The notes beneath the pieces are model-generated. The model worked only from the letters and a program-made list of their open reading frames with translations, was not told the origin of the DNA and searched no databases. 64,000 nt of DNA from Desulfofundulus thermosubterraneus DSM 16057. Lineage in GTDB: Bacteria > Bacillota > Desulfotomaculia > Desulfotomaculales > Desulfovirgulaceae. Below are positions 52,270-60,945 of this stretch, piece by piece (positions within the stretch are counted from its first letter, which is position 1; the number at the start of each line of letters is the position of its first letter). Position numbers and translations under genes: made by a program. Location of the stretch: the NCBI RefSeq assembly GCF_900142025.1, contig NZ_FQZM01000010.1, forward strand, positions 23,993 through 87,992. The letters run 5' to 3'.

Positions 52270-54279
52270 TCAGCAGGCTAAAGCTTTAATTTGTGCATGA
52301 ATCTGGGCATTGGTGAAGCCGTGCAATGTGATGACTCCCGACGGGCATGCCGCTGCACATACGCCACAGCCGGCACACATGGCTTCGTCAATTTTAGACC
52401 GCGACCTTCCTTTATCCTCCACCAGGCTGATGGCCGAGTACGGACACAGTTGCACGCAAGTACCGCAGCCGGTGCACTTCCTCTGGTTCACTTCCGAAAT
52501 CAGCGGTTCTACAATTACCTTGCCTAAAGTGAGGGGTACTGCGGCTGCTGAGGAAGCGGCCCGCGCCTGTGACACCGATTCGGGAATGTCTTTGGGACCC
52601 TGTGCACACCCGGCGATGTAAATACCCTTCACCGGCGTTTCCACGGGATAAAGCTTGGTGTGCATCTCCTTTAAGAACCCTTCACTGCCGCACGTAATAC
52701 CCAGCTTCCGGCCAAGTTCATCGAGGTCCGGAGCAGGCTCGATAGCAGTAGCCAGGACCACCAAGTCGGCCTCCAACTCTACGGGTGCACCCAAGTCTAC
52801 GTCGTAGGCGCGTACCCTTAACCTGTCGCCTGGTAGTTCATCCACCGCCCCGACGCGGCCGCGGAGCATCTTGATACCGAGATTACGGCAGTAGTTGTAG
52901 TACTCCTCGAAGTCTTTACCGCCGGTGCGCACATCAATAAAGAAAATGTAAATATTAGTTTCAGGGTACTTCTCTTTGATCAAGCGGGCTTCCTTGAGCA
53001 TATACATACAGCAGACTTTCGAGCAATAGGTGTGGTACCTTTTATCCCGGCTGCCAACACAAGAGATAAAGGCGATGGTCTCGGGTTTTTCACCGTCCGA
53101 CGGGCGGTGAAAATGACCTTCTGTGGGACCGGTAGCCGATAGGATACGCTCGAGTTGCATGGCAGTGATAACGTTGGGCGATTGCGGGGAATACTCTTTA
53201 AACGGCGCTTTATCCATTACCTTGTAACCGGTTGCCACAATGATGGTACCCACGTTGAGCTCGACGATTTCACCTTCCGGGTTATACTCTCTCGAACGGT
53301 CACACGCACCTGTTTTGCATGCTTTCTCACACGGGGCAAGGATGGGCTCGCCAGTCTTGGAGTGGATCCTTGGCTGGGTACCGATAGTACGCTTCGCGCA
53401 GCTAAGGCAGTGCTCAATATCCACAACCGCCCGTTTTGGTACGGCCTGCGGAAACTCAATATAAATGGCCTTGCGGTTATCCATACCCTCGTTAAACTCG
53501 TTGGGCACCTTGGCCGGGCAGGCATTCACGCAGTCACCGCATCCGGTACACTTGTCCCAGTCAATATACGTCTGTTTCTTTCTTACCTTTACTTTGAAGT
53601 TGCCGATGGATCCTTCGACGGATTCTACTTCGGAGTAAGTCAGAAGCTCAATATTTGGATGGGTTCCCACCTGTACCATGATGGGGGTCAGGATGCAGGC
53701 CGAGCAGTCATTGGTGGGAAATGTCTTATCCAACTTGGCCATGTTGCCCCCCAAGGAGGGGCTTTTCTCCACCAGGTAAACCTTATAGCCCATATTGGCT
53801 AGATCGAGCGCTGCAAACATGCCGGCCACGCCACCGCCAACGACCAGCGACGCACGCGTTACTTCCACAAACCTGTCCTCCAGCGGCTCCAGAAAAGCTG
53901 CCTTTGCTACGGCGCTGGCAACCAGTTTCTTCGCTTTTTCAGTGGCACCTTCCTTGTCGTGCCAGTGCGGCCAGCTATCCTGGTCACGAATGTTCGCCAT
54001 TTCGAGGAGGTACTTGTTGAGCCCCCCGTCCTCCACCGTCTTGCGGAAAATCGGCTCGTGTGTGCGGGGAGTACAGGCTGCCACCACCACCCGGTCAATG
54101 AGCCCGTTCCTGATATCCTGCTTGATTAATTCCTGGCCCGGATCCGAGCACATGAAAAGATAGTTCCGTGCAACGACTACGCCGGGGAGATTTTCGGCGT
54201 ATTTTCTCACCTCTTCCACATTCACAGCACCGGCGATATTCTCGCCACAATGGCAGATGTAGACGCCAATCCTAGGCAC
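52270..54279 (-). CDS. hdrA: HdrA-like flavoprotein, copy 2 (Cys form)
   Basis: 669 aa from a GTG at 54279 with GGGAGGGG upstream; the frame to 54303 lacks a ribosome site. It has CHCGEN in the N-terminal domain, the FAD loop GGGVAG (148-153), and TFPTNDCSAC with C195 where copy 1 has Sec195. Ferredoxin motifs are CTGCGDC and, at the C-terminus, CTGCGTC and CAGCGVC. An insert of about 30 residues with extra cysteines (CLSCAKRT...CEKACKTGACD) follows the first ferredoxin motif. It leads the second Hdr-Flx set, after acsE. Confidence 0.92.
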   Translation of the reverse strand: MPRIGVYICHCGENIAGAVNVEEVRKYAENLPGVVVARNYLFMCSDPGQELIKQDIRNGLIDRVVVAACTPRTHEPIFRKTVEDGGLNKYLLEMANIRDQDSWPHWHDKEGATEKAKKLVASAVAKAAFLEPLEDRFVEVTRASLVVGGGVAGMFAALDLANMGYKVYLVEKSPSLGGNMAKLDKTFPTNDCSACILTPIMVQVGTHPNIELLTYSEVESVEGSIGNFKVKVRKKQTYIDWDKCTGCGDCVNACPAKVPNEFNEGMDNRKAIYIEFPQAVPKRAVVDIEHCLSCAKRTIGTQPRIHSKTGEPILAPCEKACKTGACDRSREYNPEGEIVELNVGTIIVATGYKVMDKAPFKEYSPQSPNVITAMQLERILSATGPTEGHFHRPSDGEKPETIAFISCVGSRDKRYHTYCSKVCCMYMLKEARLIKEKYPETNIYIFFIDVRTGGKDFEEYYNYCRNLGIKMLRGRVGAVDELPGDRLRVRAYDVDLGAPVELEADLVVLATAIEPAPDLDELGRKLGITCGSEGFLKEMHTKLYPVETPVKGIYIAGCAQGPKDIPESVSQARAASSAAAVPLTLGKVIVEPLISEVNQRKCTGCGTCVQLCPYSAISLVEDKGRSRSKIDEAMCAGCGVCAAACPSGVITLHGFTNAQIHAQIKALAC

Positions 54280-54468
54280 TATATCCCCTCCCGACAAGAA
54301 CAAAATAAGAGCGCGTGCGACTTTTGTTTTTTAGGCTACCTTCAACTCGTGGCATGAGGGATTTTAATCGTGCGGCTCTTTGCGGCTCTTGTGAATACAG
54401 GTAATATAATTCGTCCATAGACCTTGCAAATCCTGCAATTGTCCTTAAAAATTTTTGAAACAAACCAA

Positions 54469-54501
54469 GGGGAAAACGGCCTGCGAGCGACCGCTTTCCC
54501 C
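54469..54501 (-). terminator. Stem-loop downstream of acsE
   Basis: GGGGAAAGCGG and CCGTTTTCCCC pair around an 11-nt loop on the minus strand and exit into TTGGTTTGTTTC. It lies in the 236-base gap between acsE and hdrA copy 2 (54280-54515) and may separate acs and hdr-flx expression. The rest of the gap holds no supported gene. Confidence 0.65.
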
Positions 54502-54515
54502 TTTAGATGTATACC

Positions 54516-55310
54516 CTACCGCTGCCTGAAAGTCTTTAAGAAGGAATCGCAGTAAATGTCCTTATTCAGGAGGATATTGGCGGCAGCCACGGCATCCAGC
54601 AGTTCCTGGTCCTCCACGTCGGCTATGGCCGAATCGAGTCCCACAGCCATGCACATAATTAAGAAGGTCCGGTTGATAAGATGCCGGTTGGTGCAACGTT
54701 GCGAAGAGTTACTGAGGCCCAGGGTGGTCCGGGGCGGTGGATCAGCCAGGGTCTTGATCTGGCGGATGGCTTCCAGCACTTCGGGTCCGTGGTCCTGAGC
54801 CACGTTGCAGGGCAGCATTAAGGGGTCAATGTAGAGATCTTCCATAGGGATGCCATGGGCGTCGGCATTGACTACAATTTCCATGGCCAGGGCTACCCGG
54901 TCGGCCGCACTCTTGGGTACGCCCTTTTCATTCATGGCCAGGCCAATGATAGCAGCATTGTATTTTTTGGCCATGGGGAAATAAATATCCATTTTCCACT
55001 GGTCGGCGCTGGTTGAGTTGATCATGGCCTTGCCCTTGTGTACGGCTAAGCCGGCCTCGATGGCTTCCGGGTTTGTCGAGTCAATGCAGCAGGGCAGGGG
55101 CACAGTTTCCTGGGCGACCTTCACCAACCACTCCATTACCGCCGGCTGGTCCTTGGGGTCCACGGTGGGGCCGGTGTTAATGTCCAGGTAAGCGGCACAG
55201 TTTTCATACTGGCGTTTGGCCCAGTAACGGATGGGTTCCGGGTCCTTGTTTAATATGGCTTCCCGGATATCCTTAAACATACCATTGATCCGCTCACCAA
55301 TGAGGATCAT
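54516..55310 (-). CDS. acsE: Methyltetrahydrofolate:corrinoid/iron-sulfur protein methyltransferase
   Basis: 264-aa pterin-binding TIM barrel: ILIGERINGMFKDI at the N-terminus, DINTGPTVDPKDQPAVMEWLV, and the late GLSNSSQ segment. It moves the methyl group of methyl-THF to the cobalt of AcsCD, joining the methyl and carbonyl branches. It follows acsD by 28 bases. Confidence 0.95.
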   Translation of the reverse strand: MILIGERINGMFKDIREAILNKDPEPIRYWAKRQYENCAAYLDINTGPTVDPKDQPAVMEWLVKVAQETVPLPCCIDSTNPEAIEAGLAVHKGKAMINSTSADQWKMDIYFPMAKKYNAAIIGLAMNEKGVPKSAADRVALAMEIVVNADAHGIPMEDLYIDPLMLPCNVAQDHGPEVLEAIRQIKTLADPPPRTTLGLSNSSQRCTNRHLINRTFLIMCMAVGLDSAIADVEDQELLDAVAAANILLNKDIYCDSFLKTFRQR

Positions 55311-55338
55311 TTTTTAACACCTTCCTTTACTTTTTTAA

Positions 55339-56289
55339 TTAATAGGTATTGGACTGCATCAACTTGTCAATGTGGGCCCGGAATTGTTTGAGAGATTCCG
55401 GATGCCGCATGACAAACAGGGACCCGCCCGCCTGGGCAAAGGCCACGGCAGTGGTTACTTCCCAGAGGATGGCCCGGCGTTCCTGGTTCCCCCATTCCGG
55501 TGCCTCCTCCGTGGTACTTTTGGCCTCCTTGGTTTTCCAAACCTCCTGGCCCAGTAGGCAGATGACGGGCATGGCCATCATTTTATCGCCCGTTAGGGCA
55601 CCGATGCGGGTCCGTTCCATGATGGAATAGGCGTATTCGATACCGTAACCCAGGGCGCCCACCGAGGGGTCAATGATAATGCGGTTGGCTGCTAGGTTCA
55701 TTTCCGTAATTAAAATGTTCAACTGCTTTTCCAGGTTGATGTCTAGTGGGCTGGAAGCAATAATGTTGTGGCCGTGCACTATGCAGGCGGCAGTAATTGT
55801 CTTGTAGTTTTCCTGCGTTGCACAACCCAGGAGGAAGTTCCGGCCGGACAGGTTCTCGGCCACCTTTTCCAGTACCTGGGCGTCTTTTTCTTCTATACCG
55901 CAGCCAAGGATGATCAAGGGAACATTTACGGCATCTGCTACCGCCTTGGCCACTTGGGCGCACTCCTCCGGGCTGGTATTTTTATTGTCCGGGTGAGCAC
56001 TGACCATAGTCAGGCAGACCAGATCTGCCCCGTATTCCACACACTTTTTTGCCCAAGCCACAGGGTCGTTTAATACACCGGCGTAGGCGCTGGTCAGGAT
56101 TTCCGGCCAGTTTGTGGGTTCCATATCCCAGACTTCCAGGGCCACTGCAGGCCGGTTGGGCATTTCTCCTTCGAAGTGCAGGAAGGGCAGGGTACTCTCG
56201 CCCCCGATTTTAACGATGTTCGGCTCGGTTCCCAAAACCACTTCTGCAACCTTGTTGGTCCATCTTTCTTTGGCTATGGTAACGGCCAT
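55339..56289 (-). CDS. acsD: Corrinoid/iron-sulfur protein small subunit
   Basis: 316-aa TIM-barrel subunit of the corrinoid/iron-sulfur protein (CFeSP beta). It has VVLGTEPNIVKIGGESTLPFLHFEG near the N-terminus and DPSVGALGYGIEYAYSIMERTRIGAL in the second half, both strongly conserved. It helps hold the cobamide and receives methyl from AcsE. It lies between cooC and acsE. Confidence 0.95.
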   Translation of the reverse strand: MAVTIAKERWTNKVAEVVLGTEPNIVKIGGESTLPFLHFEGEMPNRPAVALEVWDMEPTNWPEILTSAYAGVLNDPVAWAKKCVEYGADLVCLTMVSAHPDNKNTSPEECAQVAKAVADAVNVPLIILGCGIEEKDAQVLEKVAENLSGRNFLLGCATQENYKTITAACIVHGHNIIASSPLDINLEKQLNILITEMNLAANRIIIDPSVGALGYGIEYAYSIMERTRIGALTGDKMMAMPVICLLGQEVWKTKEAKSTTEEAPEWGNQERRAILWEVTTAVAFAQAGGSLFVMRHPESLKQFRAHIDKLMQSNTY

Positions 56290-56331
56290 GATAGACGCTC
56301 CTTTCTCCTTAGATTAAGTAAGTGCATGAAA

Positions 56332-57090
56332 TTAAAGGATGGCTGTTTTACGCATTATCTCCGTAACGGCAGCAACTACCAGGGAATCGTTGGGTAGCTC
56401 GACCAGTGGCCTGCCTTGCAGGTCATACTGGAAAACCTGCTCATCCTGTGGAACAGCGCCAATTAATTCCAGGCCTGTTTTCTGGATCTCTTCCTGCAGG
56501 GCTTCCACTGAACCATCACTAACTTTGGTTACCACCAGGTACATTTTTTTGATCTCCAGGGCCAGGGATTCCACCAGCTCCTTTACCCGGCCGGCTGAGC
56601 GGATACCCCGGGCGCTGGCGTCGCTGGTTACAAAGAGAATGTCCACATTCTGTGTGGTACGCCGGCTCAAATGTTCCAGACCTGCTTCGTTATCCATAAC
56701 TACAAACGGGTAATTGTTGCTCAGTTCCTGCATGAAACCCCGCACCAGATTATTAACGTAGCAATAACAACCCGGCCCTTCGGGGCCACCCATTACCAGG
56801 AGATCCACTTCATCTCCTTCGGCTAAAGACTGGTGTATCCGGAAAGCTACGTACTGGTCTTTGGTCATGCCCGCCGGAAGCGGTTCCAGATTGTTGTTGA
56901 TCCGGGCCATAATGTCCGCGATGGTATCTTCCACCTCGATACCCAGGGCTTCGTGCAGGTTGGCGTTGGCGTCGGCATCCACAGCCAGGACGGGCCCCTT
57001 ACCTGCCTGGATCAGCTGTCTGATTAAAAGGGCGGCCAGAGTGGTCTTGCCCGTTCCACCTTTACCGGCAATGGCAATGGTAAAGGCCAT
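56332..57090 (-). CDS. cooC: CooC-type nickel-insertion ATPase
   Basis: 252 aa from the ATG at 57090 (MAFTIAIAGKGGTGKTT); the in-frame ATG upstream at 57099 adds three residues. It has a deviant Walker A KGGTGKT and a GPGCYCYVN C-x-C motif that binds metal in CooC. It matures the nickel clusters of CODH or ACS; acsF is the equivalent name in acetogens. It is embedded between acsC and acsD. Confidence 0.92.
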   Translation of the reverse strand: MAFTIAIAGKGGTGKTTLAALLIRQLIQAGKGPVLAVDADANANLHEALGIEVEDTIADIMARINNNLEPLPAGMTKDQYVAFRIHQSLAEGDEVDLLVMGGPEGPGCYCYVNNLVRGFMQELSNNYPFVVMDNEAGLEHLSRRTTQNVDILFVTSDASARGIRSAGRVKELVESLALEIKKMYLVVTKVSDGSVEALQEEIQKTGLELIGAVPQDEQVFQYDLQGRPLVELPNDSLVVAAVTEIMRKTAIL

Positions 57091-57236
57091 GAGTACCACT
57101 TCCCTTCTGGTGTTTATTGTTGCGAAGTATCCAGGTCAGCTAGCAGGAGCGGTAACTTTTTACCAGGCAGTACCCACACAGTGAAAAGCGCCCGACCAGC
57201 CACCGTATACCGCCAGAGCCAGCTAACCAGCCCTGG

Positions 57237-58574
57237 CTAGGCGTTCCAGCGTTGCTTCAGGAAGGAAGGAATACCTGCAGATTCCCGCGGTCCCACCAGT
57301 ACTTCCCAGCCGGAGAGCTCCTGGAGCTTGCCGCTCAGCACGGCCACCCCCCCGGGGATGATTACCTTGCGATGGGATACCTTTTCGGCAATGCCAGAGT
57401 TTTTGAGCATCTCGGCAATTTTCTCGGCGGTGAATTTTCCGGCTGCCCACCCGGTAAGAACGGAAATACCGTCGGTATCTACGGGGAGAATATAACCCGG
57501 TACGCGGCTGGCTTCCACGTCCCCGGCCACACAGAAATAGGTAAGGGAGAAGTTGGTGGTAATGTAAACCGGAGAATCGGGGCCTGGATTGCCAATCTCG
57601 TAAATCTTGGATTCCACGGCGATTGGTTTTTGAGGGTCGGTGTAAATGTTCAGGCGCAGGGTGATCAACGGCAAAATGTCCGCCGGATCGGCCGTTTGAA
57701 GCACTACAATCCCCGCATACTTACAAATGTACACTGCGGCATCGGCCACGGCCTGAATGGGATCTTCGTTGGTAACAAAGGTAATGGTGGGATAGCCAAA
57801 GGGGCGGAAACGCTTCAAAGCCTGGCGGCGGATCTGGGTCTGGTCGGCCAGGACCTTATGGACTTCCCGAGCGCCTGAATCCAGAATCAGTTGTTTGTAA
57901 CCCAGGGCCACTACCTTTTCCACTAATTCAGCCAGTCCATTGAGGTCAGCTCCCTTGACCACCATGGGGGCCTCATACTTCTTGGCCAGCGCAGTCATAC
58001 CTTCGTAGTTGGCTGCGGTAGCCCCGCACAGCAGCGGCTTCTTGCTGCCCACAACTTCCAGAGCTTTTTCCATAGCCACCATGTCTTCGGTAATCAAGAT
58101 CAGGGGATATGCGGTGTTTTCAGCCGCCACCTTCACTGCTGCGACAAACTTATCCGCATCACCGGAATCATTTGTAACGGCTACCACGTTCACACTGTGG
58201 AGCTGTCCAACCCGGTCAAAGACCAGCTTGTTGATCTGGCCTACTCGGGCGGCAATTTCTTCTTCGCCGGCGGTGTCGCTCACAGTGATGGCAATTCCCG
58301 TGGGATGTTCAAAGCGCTTGTCGTGGCGGAAGAGCACGGTTTCATTACCCAGCGTCAGCTCTTTTTCGCCTGTGCCAATCTTTACCAGGGCCACTGGCGG
58401 AGCGGAAGCAGCGCCCAGGGCTTCCTTTGCTGCTTCACTTACGTGGGGGCACTGGTCGAGACCAGCTTTACCGGCCGCCATGGCCATGGCAAAGGCCAGG
58501 CAGGTCGGGTGACCACAGTCCTTGCAGTTGGTCTTGGGCAGTTGCTTAAAAATTTCTAAACCTGTTAAACCCAT
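57237..58574 (-). CDS. acsC: Corrinoid/iron-sulfur protein large subunit
   Basis: 445 aa. The N-terminal 4Fe-4S motif has C17, C20, C25 and C42 (CKDCGHPTC...DQC). A TIM-barrel domain and the C-terminal cobalamin-binding domain (VEASRVPGYILPVDTDGISVLTGWAAGKFTA) follow. It carries the methyl group on cobalt to ACS; the cluster reactivates Co(II). A stem-loop and a repeat lie between it and acsB. Confidence 0.95.
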   Translation of the reverse strand: MGLTGLEIFKQLPKTNCKDCGHPTCLAFAMAMAAGKAGLDQCPHVSEAAKEALGAASAPPVALVKIGTGEKELTLGNETVLFRHDKRFEHPTGIAITVSDTAGEEEIAARVGQINKLVFDRVGQLHSVNVVAVTNDSGDADKFVAAVKVAAENTAYPLILITEDMVAMEKALEVVGSKKPLLCGATAANYEGMTALAKKYEAPMVVKGADLNGLAELVEKVVALGYKQLILDSGAREVHKVLADQTQIRRQALKRFRPFGYPTITFVTNEDPIQAVADAAVYICKYAGIVVLQTADPADILPLITLRLNIYTDPQKPIAVESKIYEIGNPGPDSPVYITTNFSLTYFCVAGDVEASRVPGYILPVDTDGISVLTGWAAGKFTAEKIAEMLKNSGIAEKVSHRKVIIPGGVAVLSGKLQELSGWEVLVGPRESAGIPSFLKQRWNA

Positions 58575-58622
58575 TCTCCTTTTCCCCTTTCTTTCTCGTA
58601 ATTAATTTAATTAACACATATC

Positions 58623-58655
58623 CGGAGGACACCTGTATTATACAGGTATCCTCCG
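58623..58655 (-). terminator. Stem-loop between acsB and acsC
   Basis: CGGAGGATACCTGTA and TACAGGTGTCCTCCG pair (one mismatch or G-T) around a 3-nt loop in the 148-base gap. No T run follows on the minus strand (TATGTGTTAATTAAATT), so it is more likely an mRNA end-protecting or attenuating structure than a full terminator. Confidence 0.6.
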
Positions 58656-58681
58656 AAAATATGCTTGTTTCTACATCCTGA

Positions 58682-58713
58682 ATTAATATTGAGCGATATT
58701 AATATTGAGCGAT
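58682..58713. repeat. Tandem 16-bp repeat after acsB
   Basis: ATTAATATTGAGCGAT occurs twice in direct tandem (58682-58697, 58698-58713), nine bases past the acsB stop. No other copy was noticed in the window. It could be a recent slippage duplication or a paired protein or RNA binding site. Confidence 0.75.
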
Positions 58714-58722
58714 TTAGGTTGT

Positions 58723-60921
58723 TTAAAGCAGCGGCGGGAGGGTCAGGGCCGGATGCCCCTTCTCCTCCAGGAAGGGCAGGATCTCTTCGCCGCTGGTACC
58801 CACGGTTTCATCGGCAATCTTATCCACAAAGTCCTTGCCCAGGCCGGCTGCTTCGGCGGCTTCTTCCAGTTGCGGCCGCAGCTGGTCTTTCAGTGCCTTG
58901 GGCATCCACACCACCCGGGCTAGGCCGCCGTCGGCCGGGACAAACTTGCGGGATGCCAGGTAGCTCTTACTGATACCCATGAACCCGGGCATCTGGGCAC
59001 CGCCGCCAATGGTGCCGGCCATGGTGGAGAAGGTCATCCCCGAGGGGGTCATGCCGCCGTGTTCCCGGTTGACCACCATAAAGCCGTTACACTCCGGCAC
59101 CATGGCCAGGATGCATTCGAAGCAGCCGCAGGAAGTCATGGGATATTCCATGATGGTATAGAAGTTGACCACCTCGATGGTCCGCTGGGAGTTGGCGTGA
59201 ACAAATTCGTTGACCGACTTCCACTGTCCTTTGACCGGATCTATGAGCCCCTCCAGCTTGATGGGCTGGTTTGGCCCGTGGGGGTTGATTTCATAGGAAG
59301 CCTTGGCGTCCAGCCAGCTCACCGCACCGCACAGGCCCGTCCGTTCGGGAGGAACAATGCACACGTGGGTGGGGGCGAAGGACTGGCAGAGGGTGCAGGA
59401 ATAGAAGGTGTCGACCGTTTCATCCCGCAGTTCTTTGAGCCGGTCGTCCCGTTTCTTGTAGTACTGCCGGGCCAGTTCCCGCATCTCCAGAACCTTTTGC
59501 TCGTCGGTGTAAATGGTTACCTGCACCCGGTCCACCACCGCGGCAAATTCCGACTTGAACTTGGCGTAGAGGATATTGCCCAGGTGCTTTAAGCGGAAGC
59601 CTTTTTCAAAAGCCCCCTTGCTTATGCGCACCCACATGATATCCCGCTGGGCCACGTGCCACAGGCCTTCCCCGTAGTTGGTGAAGTAGTGGATGCGCCG
59701 TTCCAGCACGGGCTCAAAATCTTCCTGCATCTTACGCCCGTAAACATCCACGATGATGCCCAGGGGCATGGCGCTTCCCGGTTGTGCGGTGTCGATGTCG
59801 GGACCAATAACCTCCACCTTGCCGTCTTCCACTTCGTCCGGGCCGACCATGCGCACCAGTTCGAAGCTGGGCGTCCTGGTGCCGCCGAATTCCACATACA
59901 TGTCCTTCTTGCGGATGGACTCACCCTCGAAAGCCGGGCCGACGGTGATGGGTGCATCAATGTCTATGCTGGTAATCTTGATTTCGCGCAGCTCCATGCC
60001 CAGCTGGATGGCTTTTTCCAGGTCCGGCTCGTAGATAAACCAGTCTTTTATTTGCTTGTCTTCAGGCAAGGGCTGGTCGGTGATAATGGGAATGCCGATG
60101 TTGATTGCCCCCATGCAGGCGGCCGTCTTGACCATGTCGTGCTCGCCCAGGTAGAGCACGAAAGCACGGATCCGCCGGCGCTGGTAGTCCCTCTGGGCAT
60201 CCCTTAAACCCGGCTTGATACCGCCGAACATCATGCCGGCCCGCAGGGCGTAGTTGGCGCAGTGGACCACCTGAGTGAAGTTGCCCAGGGGGTAGGCAAT
60301 CAGGTCCACACCCAGTTTTACCCCTTCCTCCAGCAGTTGTTCGATAACCTCGTCACAGAGGAAAAGCATGAAGCCCATGCCCATCAACTTGTTGACCACC
60401 CGGGCCAGTTCTTTGGGGTCCCTGGCCCGACCCAGAATCAGGACTTCGCCGGGGATAGTCCAGTCCACCATCTTGGTGCCGTACTGGCGTACCACCGGGT
60501 CGCCGATAAAGCCGGTCCAGGGTGGAACGTGCAGGGGGTTTTCCGGGCTATATTGGAGGTAGCGAATGGCCTCGATAATGTCCGCCGCGTACCAGGTGGC
60601 TTCGCCCCACTGGCGGGCATTGGCAAAGGTTTTTTCCTCTTTCATGGCTGCCCGGACACGGTTTAATACCGGTACGCAGTCGCCCAGGGTCTTGATCTCT
60701 TCCCCGCTCAAGCAGCGAATGACCGGCAGGTAATAAGCGGTATCGGGGTAACCAACGGGGTGGTCCTTGCCGTACCGGCGAATAGCCTGGTTGAGCAAAA
60801 TCTCAGCATAACTTACAGCGGTAATAGCCCCTTCGTAGGCCTCTTTAAAAAGTCTTTTCGGCTCCTTACCCGGTTCAACAGCCCCTTCAAATATCTGGTC
60901 AAAATTAATGGCTTCGGCCAT
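58723..60921 (-). CDS. acsB: Acetyl-CoA synthase (CODH/ACS ACS subunit)
   Basis: 732 aa, full length for bacterial ACS. The A-cluster cysteines are in SCTLCQSFAPTHVC and GLCGAVSW near residues 505-530 and in SCGCFEC near 595-600 (the C-G-C site for distal nickel). The CO-tunnel N-terminal domain is intact. It makes acetyl-CoA from CO, methyl-CFeSP and CoA, or cleaves it in acetate oxidation. It lies 24 bases after acsA. Confidence 0.96.
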   Translation of the reverse strand: MAEAINFDQIFEGAVEPGKEPKRLFKEAYEGAITAVSYAEILLNQAIRRYGKDHPVGYPDTAYYLPVIRCLSGEEIKTLGDCVPVLNRVRAAMKEEKTFANARQWGEATWYAADIIEAIRYLQYSPENPLHVPPWTGFIGDPVVRQYGTKMVDWTIPGEVLILGRARDPKELARVVNKLMGMGFMLFLCDEVIEQLLEEGVKLGVDLIAYPLGNFTQVVHCANYALRAGMMFGGIKPGLRDAQRDYQRRRIRAFVLYLGEHDMVKTAACMGAINIGIPIITDQPLPEDKQIKDWFIYEPDLEKAIQLGMELREIKITSIDIDAPITVGPAFEGESIRKKDMYVEFGGTRTPSFELVRMVGPDEVEDGKVEVIGPDIDTAQPGSAMPLGIIVDVYGRKMQEDFEPVLERRIHYFTNYGEGLWHVAQRDIMWVRISKGAFEKGFRLKHLGNILYAKFKSEFAAVVDRVQVTIYTDEQKVLEMRELARQYYKKRDDRLKELRDETVDTFYSCTLCQSFAPTHVCIVPPERTGLCGAVSWLDAKASYEINPHGPNQPIKLEGLIDPVKGQWKSVNEFVHANSQRTIEVVNFYTIMEYPMTSCGCFECILAMVPECNGFMVVNREHGGMTPSGMTFSTMAGTIGGGAQMPGFMGISKSYLASRKFVPADGGLARVVWMPKALKDQLRPQLEEAAEAAGLGKDFVDKIADETVGTSGEEILPFLEEKGHPALTLPPLL

Positions 60922-60945
60922 TATTTTCCCTCCTCCGCCCCAGGT

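Noticed and set aside
54272..54463. 63-aa ORF upstream of hdrA copy 2
   Set aside because: No ribosome site, overlaps the hdrA start and has no recognisable features.
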